A stretch of 64,000 bases of DNA from Dallia pectoralis (GCA_029465975.1 CM055741.1:7323403-7387402), one strand, 5' to 3'. Shown: positions 21,449-35,086, counted from the first letter of the stretch. The notes: generated by a model from the sequence alone, not told the origin. Translations and numbers: made by a program.

Positions 21449-23996
21449 CACACATACACACGCACGCACGAACGCACGTTATGGCATGTTAAAGCCATAA
21501 GAACCTGGACATGAGTTACACCTACTGAATCACACAGCAACAGATGATGGCTCACCAGAGAACACTTTTATTTGTTTTCCTCTGCTTACAGCTCCTGGGA
21601 GGCGGGCCTATCTTTATTAATATAGGAGAACTCTGTATTGCGCCACTATTCACTGGATGACCCCTGTCTCCCTGGCCAATGGGTGGTGGCGGGGGGAGGG
21701 GCCAGCTGCAGTAACTGCTGCCCTGGCGCACATCACTATGTTCTGTCCCTGACGTCCATAGTGGTGGTGCCAGGGGGAGGGGCCTAGCTGCCCCTTCTCC
21801 CTCTTCCTGGCCTATAGCTTGTAGCGAGGTGGGGGACCTGCGTTGATCGCGGCACGTGATTGGGCAGACAGTTTTCGCATGGCCTACCAGGGCTCTCAGA
21901 CCCGACCAGGGGGAGGGGTTAGTGAGGTAATACTCACTGCTGCTCTTCCGGGGCGAGGCGCAAGACTCGCCGGAGCCGTTCGAGCTTACAAGGGAGCCGT
22001 TGTCCTGACAGCAGGAGGCCGGGGGGGAGGAGGAGGTTGGCGGAAGGGCCTCACACGAGCCGGAGCGCGTGGGGGTCAGCGAGCGGTTGGAGGCGGCGCA
22101 GCGTTCGCGGCTCTTCGACTTCATCAGCTTCTTCATCTTCAGGGTGATCCAGTTGCCACGCCTGGGGAGATGGTGGAGAGGGTTATCAATACCATCAGAT
22201 GACTGGGTTATTTCAGAGCTGTCATCATCTCAGTAGAATTTCCCGGTGATGGAGCAGGGGCTGTGAGGCACACCGCCGTCAGTCCACCATACCTTCGTGG
22301 GGAGGAGGGCTCGTAGAACTTATACTGGTCCATGATCTTCTCCTCCAACTTTTCCTTCTGTCTCCTCAACTCGTTCAGTTTGTCTCTTTGGAGAGAGAGA
22401 CGCGAGAGAGAGAGACATGTTAGAGAGACGTGTTAGAGAGACGTGTTAGAGAGACGTGAGAGAGACGTGTGAGAGAGACATGTTAGAGAGACGTGTTAGA
22501 GAGACGTAAGAGAGAGACGTGAGAGAGAGACGTGTTAGAGAGACGTGTTAGAGAGACGTGTTAGAGAGACGTGAGAGAGAGACGTGAGAGAGAAACATGT
22601 TAGAGAGACATGTTAGAGAGACATGTTAGAGAGACATGTTAGAGAGACGTGTTAGAGAGACGTGTTAGAGAGACGTGAAAGAGAGACGTGTGAGAGAGAC
22701 GTGTTAGAGAGACGTGTTAGAGAGACGTGAGAGAGAGACGTGAGAGAGAGACGTGTGAGAGAGACATGTTAGAGAGACATGTTAGAGAGACGTGAGAGAG
22801 ATATATGAGATCGAGAGAGGCATGAGATCGAGAGAGACATGAGATCGAGAGAGACATGAGATCGAGAGCGACATGAGGCGTCCTCTGTATCTGACACAAT
22901 TGGATTGAATTAAATCCAGGCCAACGTAGACAGAGACCGGGACATTTAGGTCAGACCACTTTTTTTTTCTCCAAACGGGCATTACAAATGTCATGCAACA
23001 TCAAATAATCCACAACCCTGCCGCAGCCAGACTAGGGCGGAGCATGTTCTGTCAATCACAATGGCCTGGCCTTCTAGATGTAAAAGAACATGATGTGATG
23101 CACTGTGGTGCTCGATGGCTAAAACAAAAGCTTGTATTTTACTGAGCTTTGCTAAGTTCGTTGTTGACCCACGATGTAAAATAATATTATGGCAATTACT
23201 AGTCTATTATCTTCGTATTTACTGTAGGTATTTACTATAACATCTGCCATTGTATATGGTCTCATTAAAATGTATTGAATACAATTTTTGTTCATTAACT
23301 GGTGTATTGTGACTGTTGCGGCCTTATGGAACGCGGGGGAGAACGGGTTCTTTACATGTATTGTCTCTGTTCTACATGGAACAGGTCCTTGCTCTCCATG
23401 GTCTGTTCCAGCAGGGTGCGGTTCTGCAGCATCAGGTTCTGGATCTGGTCCAGCAGATGGCGGTTCTCCTCCTCTAGGTTCCCCTTCAGCTGACTCAGCA
23501 ACTAGACGCCACGACACAAAGAACGATGGGGAAACGATTAGTCAAAATATATTTACTGCACACTTCTCTTCGTCGTGCTTTGGGTATGCAAATTGAATGA
23601 GCAGCAATTGTTAAAAACTTGATTAGTAGAATTCTCGTGTCGTTTTTTTAATTATTCAAAATGACGTATTTTCGATAAATACAGTAGGTCCTGAAATAGA
23701 GTCAAATAAGGTTTCCAGCATACTTCACACTGATTGGTAAGCTTGGTGCTGGTGATGTCCAGCTGCTGATACTGCTCTCTGAGCCGGTTGAAGTCCGACT
23801 CCAGTCTGGTCTGCTCCAGCTTGGTGCTGTTCAGCAGGGTCTTCAGGTTCTTATGGTCGACCTGGAGGTCCTCCTGGTCTTTCAGCAGCTGACGGTACGT
23901 GTGGTTCAGCCTAAGGGTGTTGATTGAGATGTTTAGTCTCTGTGAGGCTAAGTCTAGGATAATTAGATGTGTGCGTGTAGGTGTGGCTGTGGGACG

Positions 23997-24032
<36 letters not shown>

Positions 24033-27000
24033 TATATATATGAATATATATATGAATATCACTGCCTCACCAGTCTCTTTCGTCCCGGAGTCTTTGACAC
24101 TCCGAGGCGGTGGTTCTCTGCTGCTCTCTCTCCAGGGACATCTTCTCCTGCTCCTCTCTCAGAGACGTCTCGAGTCCCTCAAGTTTGTCCTTCTGCTGCA
24201 GTAGGGATGTGTACCTGAGGCCACACGGGACATTCACGCCGTTTCTCATTATTGCCGTTCCGTGGAATGCGTTCCATGACGACCCACTGATCCCATCTAC
24301 GGACGGCGGTGTTCTGTAATACCTGTCCTCTATGGTTCTGTGCTCCAGCTCCAGTGTGCGGTGGGCGTTCTTCAGACAGCCGTGTTTCCCCAGCAGGGCC
24401 TCGTACTCCGTGGCCTGCCGCTCGTGTAGCGCCGCCAGCCTCTCGTGGTCGCGCAGGAGCTGCTCGTAGACGCCGCGCAGCTCCTCGCGCTCCCTCGCCG
24501 CGTTCTCCTTCTCCGCCTCGGCCCCGGATTGCAGGTGCTGGAGCTGGGAATTCTGGGCCAGGAGCGATGCACTCTGGGAGTTGACGGTGGACTTCTCCAC
24601 CTGTGGGCGAACGGGAGTGGTCGGAGAAGATGAGTGCATGAAAAGCCAGACGACTTCTAAAACAGGTCTTTACTGGGTTTTATAATGTGTATTTCAATTA
24701 CATCGGATGAAAGCAACTTGAGTGGTGATGCTACGCAAAGAAATTAGCCGTTCGTCGAAGCGAAATCGGTTTAACCCGACTACATTTAAATACAGCATTC
24801 GTTTTCAGACCAAGATGCGTAAGCAATGTTCACATGCATCCCGTCTTTAACAAGTTAAACGTGAGCCGTGAAACGCCGGTCGTCCGATCTGTTCTCTGAC
24901 TGTGTGCGTCGTTGCTCCTCCCACCTGCAGGTTGGCGTTGTGCGTCTGGAGCGTCGTGTTGTTCTCCTGCAGCGAGGCCGTCTGTCTCTGCAGGGCCAGG
25001 ATCTGAGCCTGCAGACCGTCGGACTGGGTCTCCAGCTGCCGGAGCTGCGCGTGCAGAGCCTGACGCTCCGCCTGCAGCGTGGCGTTCTGGGGTGGGGAGG
25101 GGAGGCGAAGTCAATGACACACTGACCAAATGTCAGGCTGACGAGGAAACGACTGTGAGAGAATCCGGACAACGACGACACACGTTTATTGGCGAACTAC
25201 GACCGTAAGAGTCGCCTTAGAATTTGTATCATCTCGTTATCGGTAGGTTTTGATAATCTCAAAATATAAAAAAAATGACGCATTAAGGGCTAAATAAACA
25301 ATTTAAAAAACACTTAATGAAATCATCCCAGAATTCTCCGGACACTCACGTTTCTCTCCACCTCGATGAGGCGGTCCTTAACCCGGAGCAGCTCCCTGGT
25401 GGCCTCCTGGCTCTCCCGCTGCCATTCGCTCACAGCTCTGTCACTCTCCCTCTGGGGGGCGGGGCTATTGACCGCCAAACGCTCCTCCTCCTCCCTTTGC
25501 AGTAGGGCCTCGTAGTTCAGGCGCACCTGCACAGGGTCAAAGGTCAGGCTATAATTAGTAGTCACCTTTGTTCCATCAGTGCTGTGAATTTCAGGGAATA
25601 ATATTCTATCTATTGTTCCATGCAATCTTTGACATCTTTTTACCAGCGGTTATAATTTAAACATGAGAAAGTTAAAATAAAATGCTTCCCATAAAACGTT
25701 GCCGAGATAGGACTCACAGTTCTGTGCTCTTGACGTAGCTGCAGGTTGAGGCTGGACGACTCCTGTAAACGTGCCTCCAGGGCTGCCATCTTGTCTTCCT
25801 TCATCTGGAGAGACCTCTTCAGGGACGACTCTAGCTCCGACTGGAGCATCTTGAACCGGCTTTAAGTAGAAACGGGGGATTCTAAGTCAATCATAAATCT
25901 ACTGATAGAGATTTAATATGGTTCCTACATGACCCACTTTACAGTATCATTCAACTGCTAATCTGTTTTAAAATGGAACAGGAGAAGGCTGTGTCGGTCT
26001 GTATAGTACATGGAACAGGCTGTGTCTATCTGTATAAAACATGGAACAGGCTGTGTCTATCTGTATAAAACATGAAACAGGCTGTGTCTATCTGTATAGA
26101 ACATGGAACAGGCTGTGTCTATCTGTATAGAACATGGAACAGGCTGTGTCTATCTGTATAAAACATGAAACAGGCTGTGTCTATCTGTATAGAACATGGA
26201 ACAGGCTGTGTCGGTCTGTATTGAACATGGAACTGGCTGTGTCGGTCTGTATTGAACATGGAACAGGCTGTGTCGGTCTGTATTGAACATGGAACTGGCT
26301 GTGTCGGTCTGTATTGAACATGGAACTGGCTGTGTCGGTCTGTATTGAACATGGAACAGGCTGTGTCGGTCTGTATAGAACATGGAACAGGCTGTGTCGG
26401 TCTGTATAGAACATGGAACAGGCTGTGTCGGTCTGTATTGAACATGGAACTGGCTGTGTCGGTCTGTATAGAACATGTCTCATGCAGTTCGGACCAAGAC
26501 CAGTTCCAATAACAGTCAACCTACCTGTCCACTGAGGTTTCTTGGTGACTCTGTGGTGATGTCTCCTGGTCCAGGACTCTAATCTCCATCTCATGGGCCA
26601 GTCTTTCCAGCTCATTTTCCCTCTGCTGTGTCTTGAGCTTCTCACTCACCAACTCCTACAGCAAAAAAAAGAGTGTAACCAAATTGGCAGCCTTGTTTAA
26701 TAACAGGAAATGGAGATGGACCAGGAGACACTAGTCTAGAACAGCACAAAGAACAGAAGCTCTAAAATAATGTCACACATAATAAGTGCTGATTGACGAG
26801 AGGCCACACCTCTCTCAAGGTGACCAACGTCCTCTGGTCCATGGCTCCCTGCTTGGCCAGCTCACGATTATCCTTCTCCAGGCTCTTCACTCTCTCCTCC
26901 ACCTCCTTCAACCTCTCCAACTCCTTCCCCAGTCTCCTGGTGTGACGGGAAAACGGAAACCTTTCAGCAGATGTTTTCATCCCAAGTGACATTCAGCACA

Positions 27001-30000
27001 TGCACATGTGATATCTAAGAAACTAACCAGACGCTGCAATTCGTTAACGACAGTTGAAACCTACATCTCAAAGTTATCAGACAGAATAGCTCGTGCCTGC
27101 TCAACGAATTAGTCGGCCCACAAAAGTCGACGCTGGCAAGGAGACAATACAAACCATCAGCCTCGGCGGGAGCTGGTTCCACCAATGGGGTGGAAGGACT
27201 GACACGCTAACCACCTCAGCGGAGTGAGTTCGTTGTGTTGCTCCGTAGGCTAGCGCCGCGGACATGTAGCGGACGCTAACTGCAACGAGAACCCAGCGAG
27301 CTGAGCGGAGGCGTGTGGTGATGTAAGCGGGAATCAAACCCAGAACAGTGCGCGTACCGTGGCGACCGTTATCTTCCTACCTGTTGTCCCTCTCCATGTG
27401 TGCCAATCTCAGGTTACTCCCGTCCAGTGTCGAGTCCTGGATATCCGCCTGCTGCCTCAGTCTGCGGTTCTCCTTCTCCAGCCTCCTGTTGTCTCTCTCC
27501 AGGCTTGACGCGTCCTGCTCCAGAGTCTGCTTCTCCTGCTCCAACTGCTCCAGGCGCCTCGAGGAGATCCTCAGCTCCTCCAACCCAGCTTGGAGGCTCT
27601 GGTTCTCGGCCTCCAGCTCCTGGACCTCAGCCTTTAGCTGCTGTAGCATCCGACCTGGATGGGGGGATGAAGGGGTAGACAGGTGGGTGGATAAATGGAT
27701 GAAGGGGTAGACGGGTGGGTGAAGGGGTAGACGGGTGGGTAGATGAGTGGATAAAGGGGTAGACGGGTGCGTGGATAAATGGATGAAGGGATAGACGGGT
27801 GCGTGGATAAATGGATGAAGGGGTAGACAGGTGGGTGGATGAAGGGGTAGACGGGTGGGTGGATGAAGGGGTAGACGGGTGGGTGGATGAAGGGGTAGAC
27901 GGGTGGGTGGATGAAGGGGTAGACGGGTGGGTGGATGAAGGGGTAGACGGGTGGGTGGATGAGTGGATAAAGGGGTAGACGGGTGCGTGGATAAATGGAT
28001 GAAGGGGTAGACGGGTGCGTGGATAAATGGATGAAGGGGTAGACAGGTGGGTGGATGAAGGGGTAGACGGGTGGGTGGATGAGTGGATAAAGGGGTAGAC
28101 GGGTGCGTGGTTAAATGGATGAAGGGGTAGACGGGTGCGTGGTTAAATGGATGAAGGGGTAGACGGGTGAGTGGATGAAGGGGTAGACGGGTGGGTGGAT
28201 GAAGGGGTAGACGGGTGGGTGGATGAGTGGATAAAGGGGTAGACGGGTGCGTGGATAAATGGATGAAGGGGTAGACGGGTGAGTGGATGAAGGGGTAGAC
28301 GGGTGGGTGGATGAAGGAAATATACAGAGATACAAAGAAAGGAATGAAGGTAACAGAATATTAGGTTAGCTTGTCCTTCCAACTGAGCTAAAGGGGACAA
28401 CCTGAACATTATCATAGGACACCAACCTGTGTTTTCCAGGGAAGTCTGAAGCCTTTGGTTCTCCGTGTCCAGAGCTCTGCACTTAGCTTCCAGGCGTTCT
28501 GTGTGCTTAGCAGATGAGGAGAAAGACCTGGTGGGCATCCTCGTGTTCTCGCAGCTGTTACATGTGACGCACAACAAGGGTTGAGGGGTCAGAGACACCG
28601 AAGGACAGCGTCCAATGACTTTATGGCTGTTGCCTAGTGCTTCCAGGTCAGCCACGAGGCGGCCAATCAGGTCGCAGGAATCTGTGTCTTGGAGTGGGCC
28701 ATTCTCCTGCTTCTGGAGGTCTCTCTTCTCCTCGAGGGTCTCAGTCTCTAAACGGATGACATCATCCGCTATCTCCACGGACGAGCCGTTGATCTTCGTG
28801 TCTGATTGTGGTGTGGTGTCCGTGTCCACGTCACAATCCTCGTTGATGACCAGTTCTGACAGCTCCCAGGGAGCCTTGTCCAAACTGCCAATGTCCTCTC
28901 TAACCACCGCAGACTAATAAACAAGAAAATAAGAGACATTTTTACATGGAAAAACAGTTCTGTTCATCATAATAGTTATAAGTGAAATCAGTATGTGCGG
29001 TTTGACAGTTGTCGTTCTTCGCCGTGAGCAGGTGTGTGTTTTCTATGGGGTGCTAATGTGTGTGTGTGTGTGTCTACTGTAGGCTAGTGGCTAGTTACCG
29101 TGTTTGTGGGTTGCTCGACCTCCGCCTGTATGAGTTTGTGGTCCTGTTGCGGTCTCAGGCTGCAGCCAGCTGTAAGTTCCTCTATGGTCCTGAGCAGGCT
29201 CTGATTCTCCCTCTCCAGCCTCAGCAGGCGACTCCGGGTGCGGTCAACCACCTCCTCACTCAAAGACTTCTGACCTGAACGTGACCACATAGCCAAGTAA
29301 AGATATACACCTTAAACTACTGTATAACCCAGGTATCACTTCACTCCCAAACAAAACCCGTTGTCTAAAGTGTACCCAGTTAGTTGTACCCAGTGAGTTG
29401 TCAGGACTCTTGGAGATTTGCTCCAGTTCCCAGCCCAGATGCTGGGACTCATCCATGCTCCTCCTCTGGGCCAGCTCCAGAGCCAGGTTCTCCTCCTGCA
29501 GCTCCTTGATGCGCCTCCTATCCACCTCCTTCTCCTGAGAGAATTCAGAGAAGATATACTGAATAGGCTAAAATCCCAAGCAGCCTAATCCCCTGTACCC
29601 CACTGCTAATCCCCTGTACCCCACAGCTAATCCCCTGTACCCCACTGCTAATCCCCTGTACCCCACAGCTAATCCCCTGTACCCCACTGCTAATCCCCTG
29701 TACCCCACTGCTAATCCCCTGAACCCCACTGCTAATCCCCTGAACCCCACTGCTAATCCCCTGAACCCCACTGCTAATCCCCTGTACCCCACTGCTAATC
29801 CCCTGAACCCCACTGCTAATTCAGTGTACCTCACTGCTAATTCAGTGTACCCCACTGCTAATCCCCTGTACCCCACTGCTAATCCCCTGAACCCCACTGC
29901 TAATCCCCTGTACCCCACTGCTAATCCCCTGAACCCCACTGCTAATCCCCTGTATCCCACTGCTAATCCCCTGTACCCCACTGCTAATCCCCTGTATCCC

Positions 30001-33000
30001 ACTGCTAATCCCCTGTACCCCACTGCTAATCCCCTTTACCCCACTGCTAATCCCCTGTACCCCACTGCTAATCCCCTGAACCCCACTGCTAATCCCCTTT
30101 ACCCCACTGCTTACTGAAGACACTGTGTGCTCTTATCCGCTACAGAGCTCATACACAGTCCTCTGGTTCGTACCCGTTCCATCTCCTGGACCCTGGTCTG
30201 TAACATGAGGCTGTGTTTCTCCAGCTGGTGTAAGTTATCAGAGCGGGACCTCCATCCGTCCAACTGCTCCTCCAGCACCGCCTTGGTCTCCAGCAGGACA
30301 GAGTTGTCGTCCTTTAACTCCTGCAATGATCCACGAAGACACACACACAAGAATAAGCATCTTTATTCGTGGAGCAAGTTGTTGTTTTATACACCGAAAC
30401 CAACGTTGTTCCCTGGGTTTGTTTTTGATCGGCGCCTACCTCCACTTTCGCCTTGTAGAACTCCATGTCGTGTAGCCTCTCTCGATATCGTCCCACTTCA
30501 CTCTCCAACTTGTCCGCCCTGATCGCCCTCTCTCTCAGGGCATCCAGCTCGTCACGGTAACTACGGGCCGCACGGGCGTCCGCCAGCAACCCAGAGTTCT
30601 GGTACCGGACCGACGCACAGACACGGGACAGAGTTGGACCATGGCAGGCCAGTTTAAAACAGCACGGAGAACAGAACAGCACGGAGAACAGAGGCGATAG
30701 AGTCTATTGCCTTTTCTAGTGAAAATGTGTATAATAGTGTAATTAAATGTATGAGATCCGCCTGTGAAAAAGTCAGCCGTTGAATAAACTACGTTTCTAG
30801 ACACAAGACTAGTCCTTATAGATACATAGAAAACATTTGCTACTCAAGAAATCGTCTCTTCAGAAGTTAACATTCACAGATGAGTGTGGAGCTGGAGAGT
30901 GCTGTGGTTTACTCACTTGCTGAGCACTAAGCTGTTACATTAAAGTATCCAGTACATTTTTATGTTTTAGAAGTACTTTTAGAAGTACGGTTGCTCTGCG
31001 TTGTGTGTGTGTGTGAGAGTTTCTGTGAGTTTATTTGTGTGTCACGTCTATATACCTCACGTTGTGTGTGTGAGAGTTTCTGTGAGTTTATTTGTGTGTC
31101 ACGTCTATATACCTCACGTTGTGTGTGTGAGAGTTTCTGTGAGTTTATCTGTGTGTCACGTCTATATACCTCACGTTGAGTCCTTTTGAACTCCGACGCC
31201 ATGTTCTCCAGTTCCTGTCTGCAGTCCAGGACCTGTTCACTCTTCTCTTCTCTGGGGGGGGGGTGGACGGAGGAGATAGAGAGTGAGAGAGAAAGAGTAA
31301 GGACAGATCTTTACTACTGCACACAAACTAATTCACACACACACATCAGTACCCTCTCTCAGATCAACGTCCAGCCTCTGAGAGGTAGGAAAATATAGTC
31401 CGGGACCAAGTCATCTCACGTGTGGCTTTCCATTATAATCCCCCCGGGGGAAAAGGCTCCTTTCATGCTCATGTCACCATCATCATCATCATATTCAGGA
31501 TGCACTTTAACCTAAAGCACCTCCACGTCCAGGGAGCGAATGAAGTAAATGCTTTGTCATGGTATTGGGCTGTATTGGACCATGTATTGGGGACACGTTT
31601 AACTGTACTGCAGGCCTGGGGACTGGAGAAAGCATATCCCACGTCAGACAATGGCAGCGTTTGTGAAAAGGACAGGCAATCAGAGGAGACGCAAGGCTAA
31701 TTCTGGGAGGGACCAGGAGAAAAGGAGCACCAAAGTGGGTCAATGGCAACGCAAGGCCACGGAGCTGGATGCCAAGACGAGGCAGGATGGAGGGAGTAAT
31801 GTGGGCCATGCTTCCCCCAGGAGCGCTATCCTGTATCAGTTAAGAGCGCCTCTCCTCTCTCTCTCTTCTTTCAGCCTATCGGCACTTTGCCTGGTCTCGT
31901 AGTTCAACTATCTTACAAGATAACATGTGGAGGCTCTCAGAAGAAAACGGACACATATTGCTCCTCGTGCTAGATATTTTCATTGCATAGCTGTTTACCC
32001 TGAGGTTTTACGTCGTGTCGGCTAAAGATGACAATATGCTCCAATGATTGCCATGAATATAGGGAGGGTGGGAGAAGTCTGACAAAGTACTCTGTCAAAG
32101 CTGGCCCTCTGAAATGAGTTACTGTGTCTTTAAGAAGCGTTTATGTTCACTTTGTGCAAAGGCTGGTTGGGTTGAGGGAGGTTTGTGACTCACAGCTCCT
32201 GACGCAGGCGTCTGATCTTAGCCTTGGAGTCAGCCAGCTCTACAGACAGGTGCTGGTGGGACGCGGCCTGCTGTTGCATTGAGGGACAGTCGCCCGGGGA
32301 CCGAGCGCCGGGCGTACAGGGCGACGCTGTGGACTCTCTCTCCTGCATCAACTCCACTATAGTCTGGGGAACGGAGGGAACCAAAGGAGAGAGAGCGGAT
32401 TAGAAGCAAAGAGGATTCTATTGAGTTGTTCATTATCTGTTATCAGTTCAGGCTAATCAAATTCATCACGGATAAATAAAAAAGGTTAATCTGTAACTAC
32501 AACAGTGCTTCAAAAGCCCAGTAAGGCAATGATTATTGATATTACATTGCATGCATAGTTCTTACATAACAGAACATTTTATTGGGTCCAAGCACAGTGT
32601 TTTCCATCTAGGCTGCGGCATAATTAAAAGCCAATAACCCCCCTCCCTTCGTACCTCCAACTGAGTATCTCTCTGATCCACCAGACGTCTGAAAAGGTTC
32701 TCCAGATCTTCTGGACACACCTCACTGGTCTCCAGCCAATGGAGATCCAGTACACTGTCCTGACTGTGAGTAACCTGGCCAATCACAGGTGAGTTAGAGA
32801 TGCACTGAAACTTTTGCTGACTGTACGTACCTCCCTGCGTACTGAACGTGCCGGTGTGCATGCTACAGCAGTACGCGGAGAAGGCTGTCCAAATCTTCAT
32901 TTGAAATTCCCCATAAAGCCACACTGATGTACACAACAGCATTTCACAAGTGTGCGTCTCATTGCAATCGTTTGGCAACACAGAATGAGACTCGAGCAGT

Positions 33001-35033
33001 TACATCGCATTCAAAATGCTGATTTTCGAGGCGCTCGAAAGGGCTTGAACGCCGCATAAAGTATGTGTGTCAGGGTTCAAAGCTGTGTTAATGGCAACCA
33101 GTTAACACAGTCTCGACTGGACTAGGTAGAGTGGAAAAACGGCAATGATGTTTATGGCTCACTGTCCTCAATAAAGTCAGACGACTCAGCTTTACAAGAG
33201 TATACTGTTTCTTATTTTCTACTGTGCAACAATGATCCTTCCTGAATTCCTGGGGTATCTGAAAGACTGATTCGGATTGGTCTGTAGTCTGTATCTAAGG
33301 GAATTAGCTATGTAACTACACATTTTTACCAAATGTCCGCAGGCTTATGCAGGGAACAGAATGCCTCAGTGTAAAATCAATGCTAACGTTTGTTATCTTT
33401 TTTTGTTTGTTGAGAAGGCAAAATAGTTTTTGTAGATCACAACACCGTTTTGTGAACATAGCCAGGAACAGTTAGCGAATAGCTAATCTCGGCAGTCTTG
33501 TCCCAGACTAACACACCAATCGCAGAAAAACACAAGGGTGTTATTATCTGGGGAACACAAGGTAGCCTGGGTCCCAGATCGCTCTGTGCTGTCTTGTGAA
33601 CACGACAGAGACCAGGGACATAACGAGGAACAGGATTACCTCTTGGATATGGGCAGCTATCGCAGCCTTGGTGTCAAAGTCAAGGGTCTGGATGCGATCG
33701 ATGTACTCTTCTTTCTTCTCACACTGAAAACGCAGAGGGGGTGCACTTATTAGGGACTAAACCAATGACTGCAACTGAGCCTGGCAAATGGACACATCTC
33801 CCAAATTAGGAACCGGCTAAAACCACCATTTTACATTTTTGAAACACAAAAGCAATCACCACACACATAGAAACCAATCAAATGCACGCACACGTGTGTA
33901 CAAAAACACACACACACACAATAAAAAACTCCTACCTGGACGGCGCAACCCAACAAAAGAAGCAGGATTTTTTTCATTTCCTCCAGACTTTGGTCTGAGA
34001 ATAAGAGAAGAGCACAAAAGCGACATTAAATTCACGTTAAACTTCCGTTTAAAGTCGAGGGCGACGGGAGCTGCAGCCTCAGATTAACTTAAAGGGTCGT
34101 CTGCGGTGCACATCTGGGTCAGACACACCGGGCCAGAGCGGGTTACCAAGGCTGCCGGTGCCATCAGACCGACAGTGTGAAATCGGATTATTCATTCGCT
34201 GAAAACTTTGCCCAGGCAGTCTTGAAGTGGCGTTGGAGTGGAGGGGTTTTCAGGTCAACTTACAGGGGGAGGTTTTTCGATGACCTGGACTGACAGGCAC
34301 AAGTCTAATTCTGTCACAACAGGAACAGGTATCAATTGGATAGGGTTTTCTCTTTCTGCTGCCCACAATTCCCCACAATTCCCCCCCCCAAAAAAATGCA
34401 TTTCTTTCACCTAAAATACGGGTCTGTGTTTCAGGTAGGCTGACACCACCATGCCATTTTAATAGTAAAAGTTGACTTTCATCAGTATTGGCTGAATAAA
34501 GGCAAATTAATTACTATATGTAGATCAACGTGATTTTCTCCTGACAAGATTTACACAGTTGTCAAAACGCAGAGGGGGTAATGCTAACACAAAACACACA
34601 CCTCATTTAAAGCCAATTTACAAGTCCTTTTGGAATACGGTTCTGGTGAAATGTGAAAAAAACAGTACCTCATACCTGCTAGGTTTTATTGGGATTATGA
34701 CGCGTCAACTATTTAATCCTAAAACATGCTGTTATATCAAGTAACTGTAATTTCCATAGAGGCCACTAGGGGCATATAAGGCCCATGAGTTCTTTCTGTC
34801 CGATTCAACTGACGAATATAAAACAGTGGGCAGACATACCACAGTGAGGAGTCTTGCCAAGCAGCAACACGTTGGGCAAAGGCATCGTTATCAACTGCCT
34901 CAGTGTCTCCTGGGAAAACAGAGAAGGAAGGGTAGGAAAAAAGGAGGATGGCTTCAGAAGAGGACAATGGAAGAGCAAGACGGGTGCACAAAAAGTGCCT
35001 GGGTCCTGGCCAACGTTATCTGAATGGGCAATG

Positions 35034-35086
<53 letters not shown>

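Larger units (their letters stand above)
17866..22385 (-). other. ccdc88-family exons 25-29: hinge and disordered C-terminal tail
   Basis: Exon 25 carries DKLNELRRQKEKLEEKIMDQ and QYKFYEPSSP. Exon 26 begins RGNWITLKMKKLMKSKSRE, the basic phosphoinositide-binding hinge of girdin. Exon 29 retains SSGEFSLSQENEAW and the SLPRASNVISTAEG block, both family hallmarks. The sequence where girdin and Daple carry the G-alpha-binding motif is not recognisable. The protein ends FVEITEC, unlike the PDZ-binding end of Daple. Confidence 0.82.
23356..32363 (-). other. ccdc88-family exons 8-24: central coiled coil
   Basis: Residues about 196-1239 are dominated by heptad-rich sequence, e.g. HLSVELADSKAKIRRLRQEL, RDELDALRERAIRADKLESE, MDESQHLGWELEQIS, LEELRISSRRLEQLE, TLVTLRE and QYQQLDITSTKL. 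Exon 14 (28427-28913, residues about 489-650) interrupts the coil with an acidic, proline- and cysteine-containing stretch. The coil is shorter than girdin's in this middle part. Confidence 0.88.

Noticed and set aside
27100..27375. tRNA gene
   Set aside because: B-box-like and A-box-like words are in the wrong order and spacing and no cloverleaf can be drawn; at most a SINE relic.
29568..30123. Repetitive ORFs on both strands (GYRGLAV and NPLYPTA types)
   Set aside because: Products of a 21-bp satellite; both strands being open is expected from the unit and not evidence of coding.
34754..34766. CTCF motif CCACTAGGGGCAT
   Set aside because: One base short of the core consensus spacing; too weak to call.
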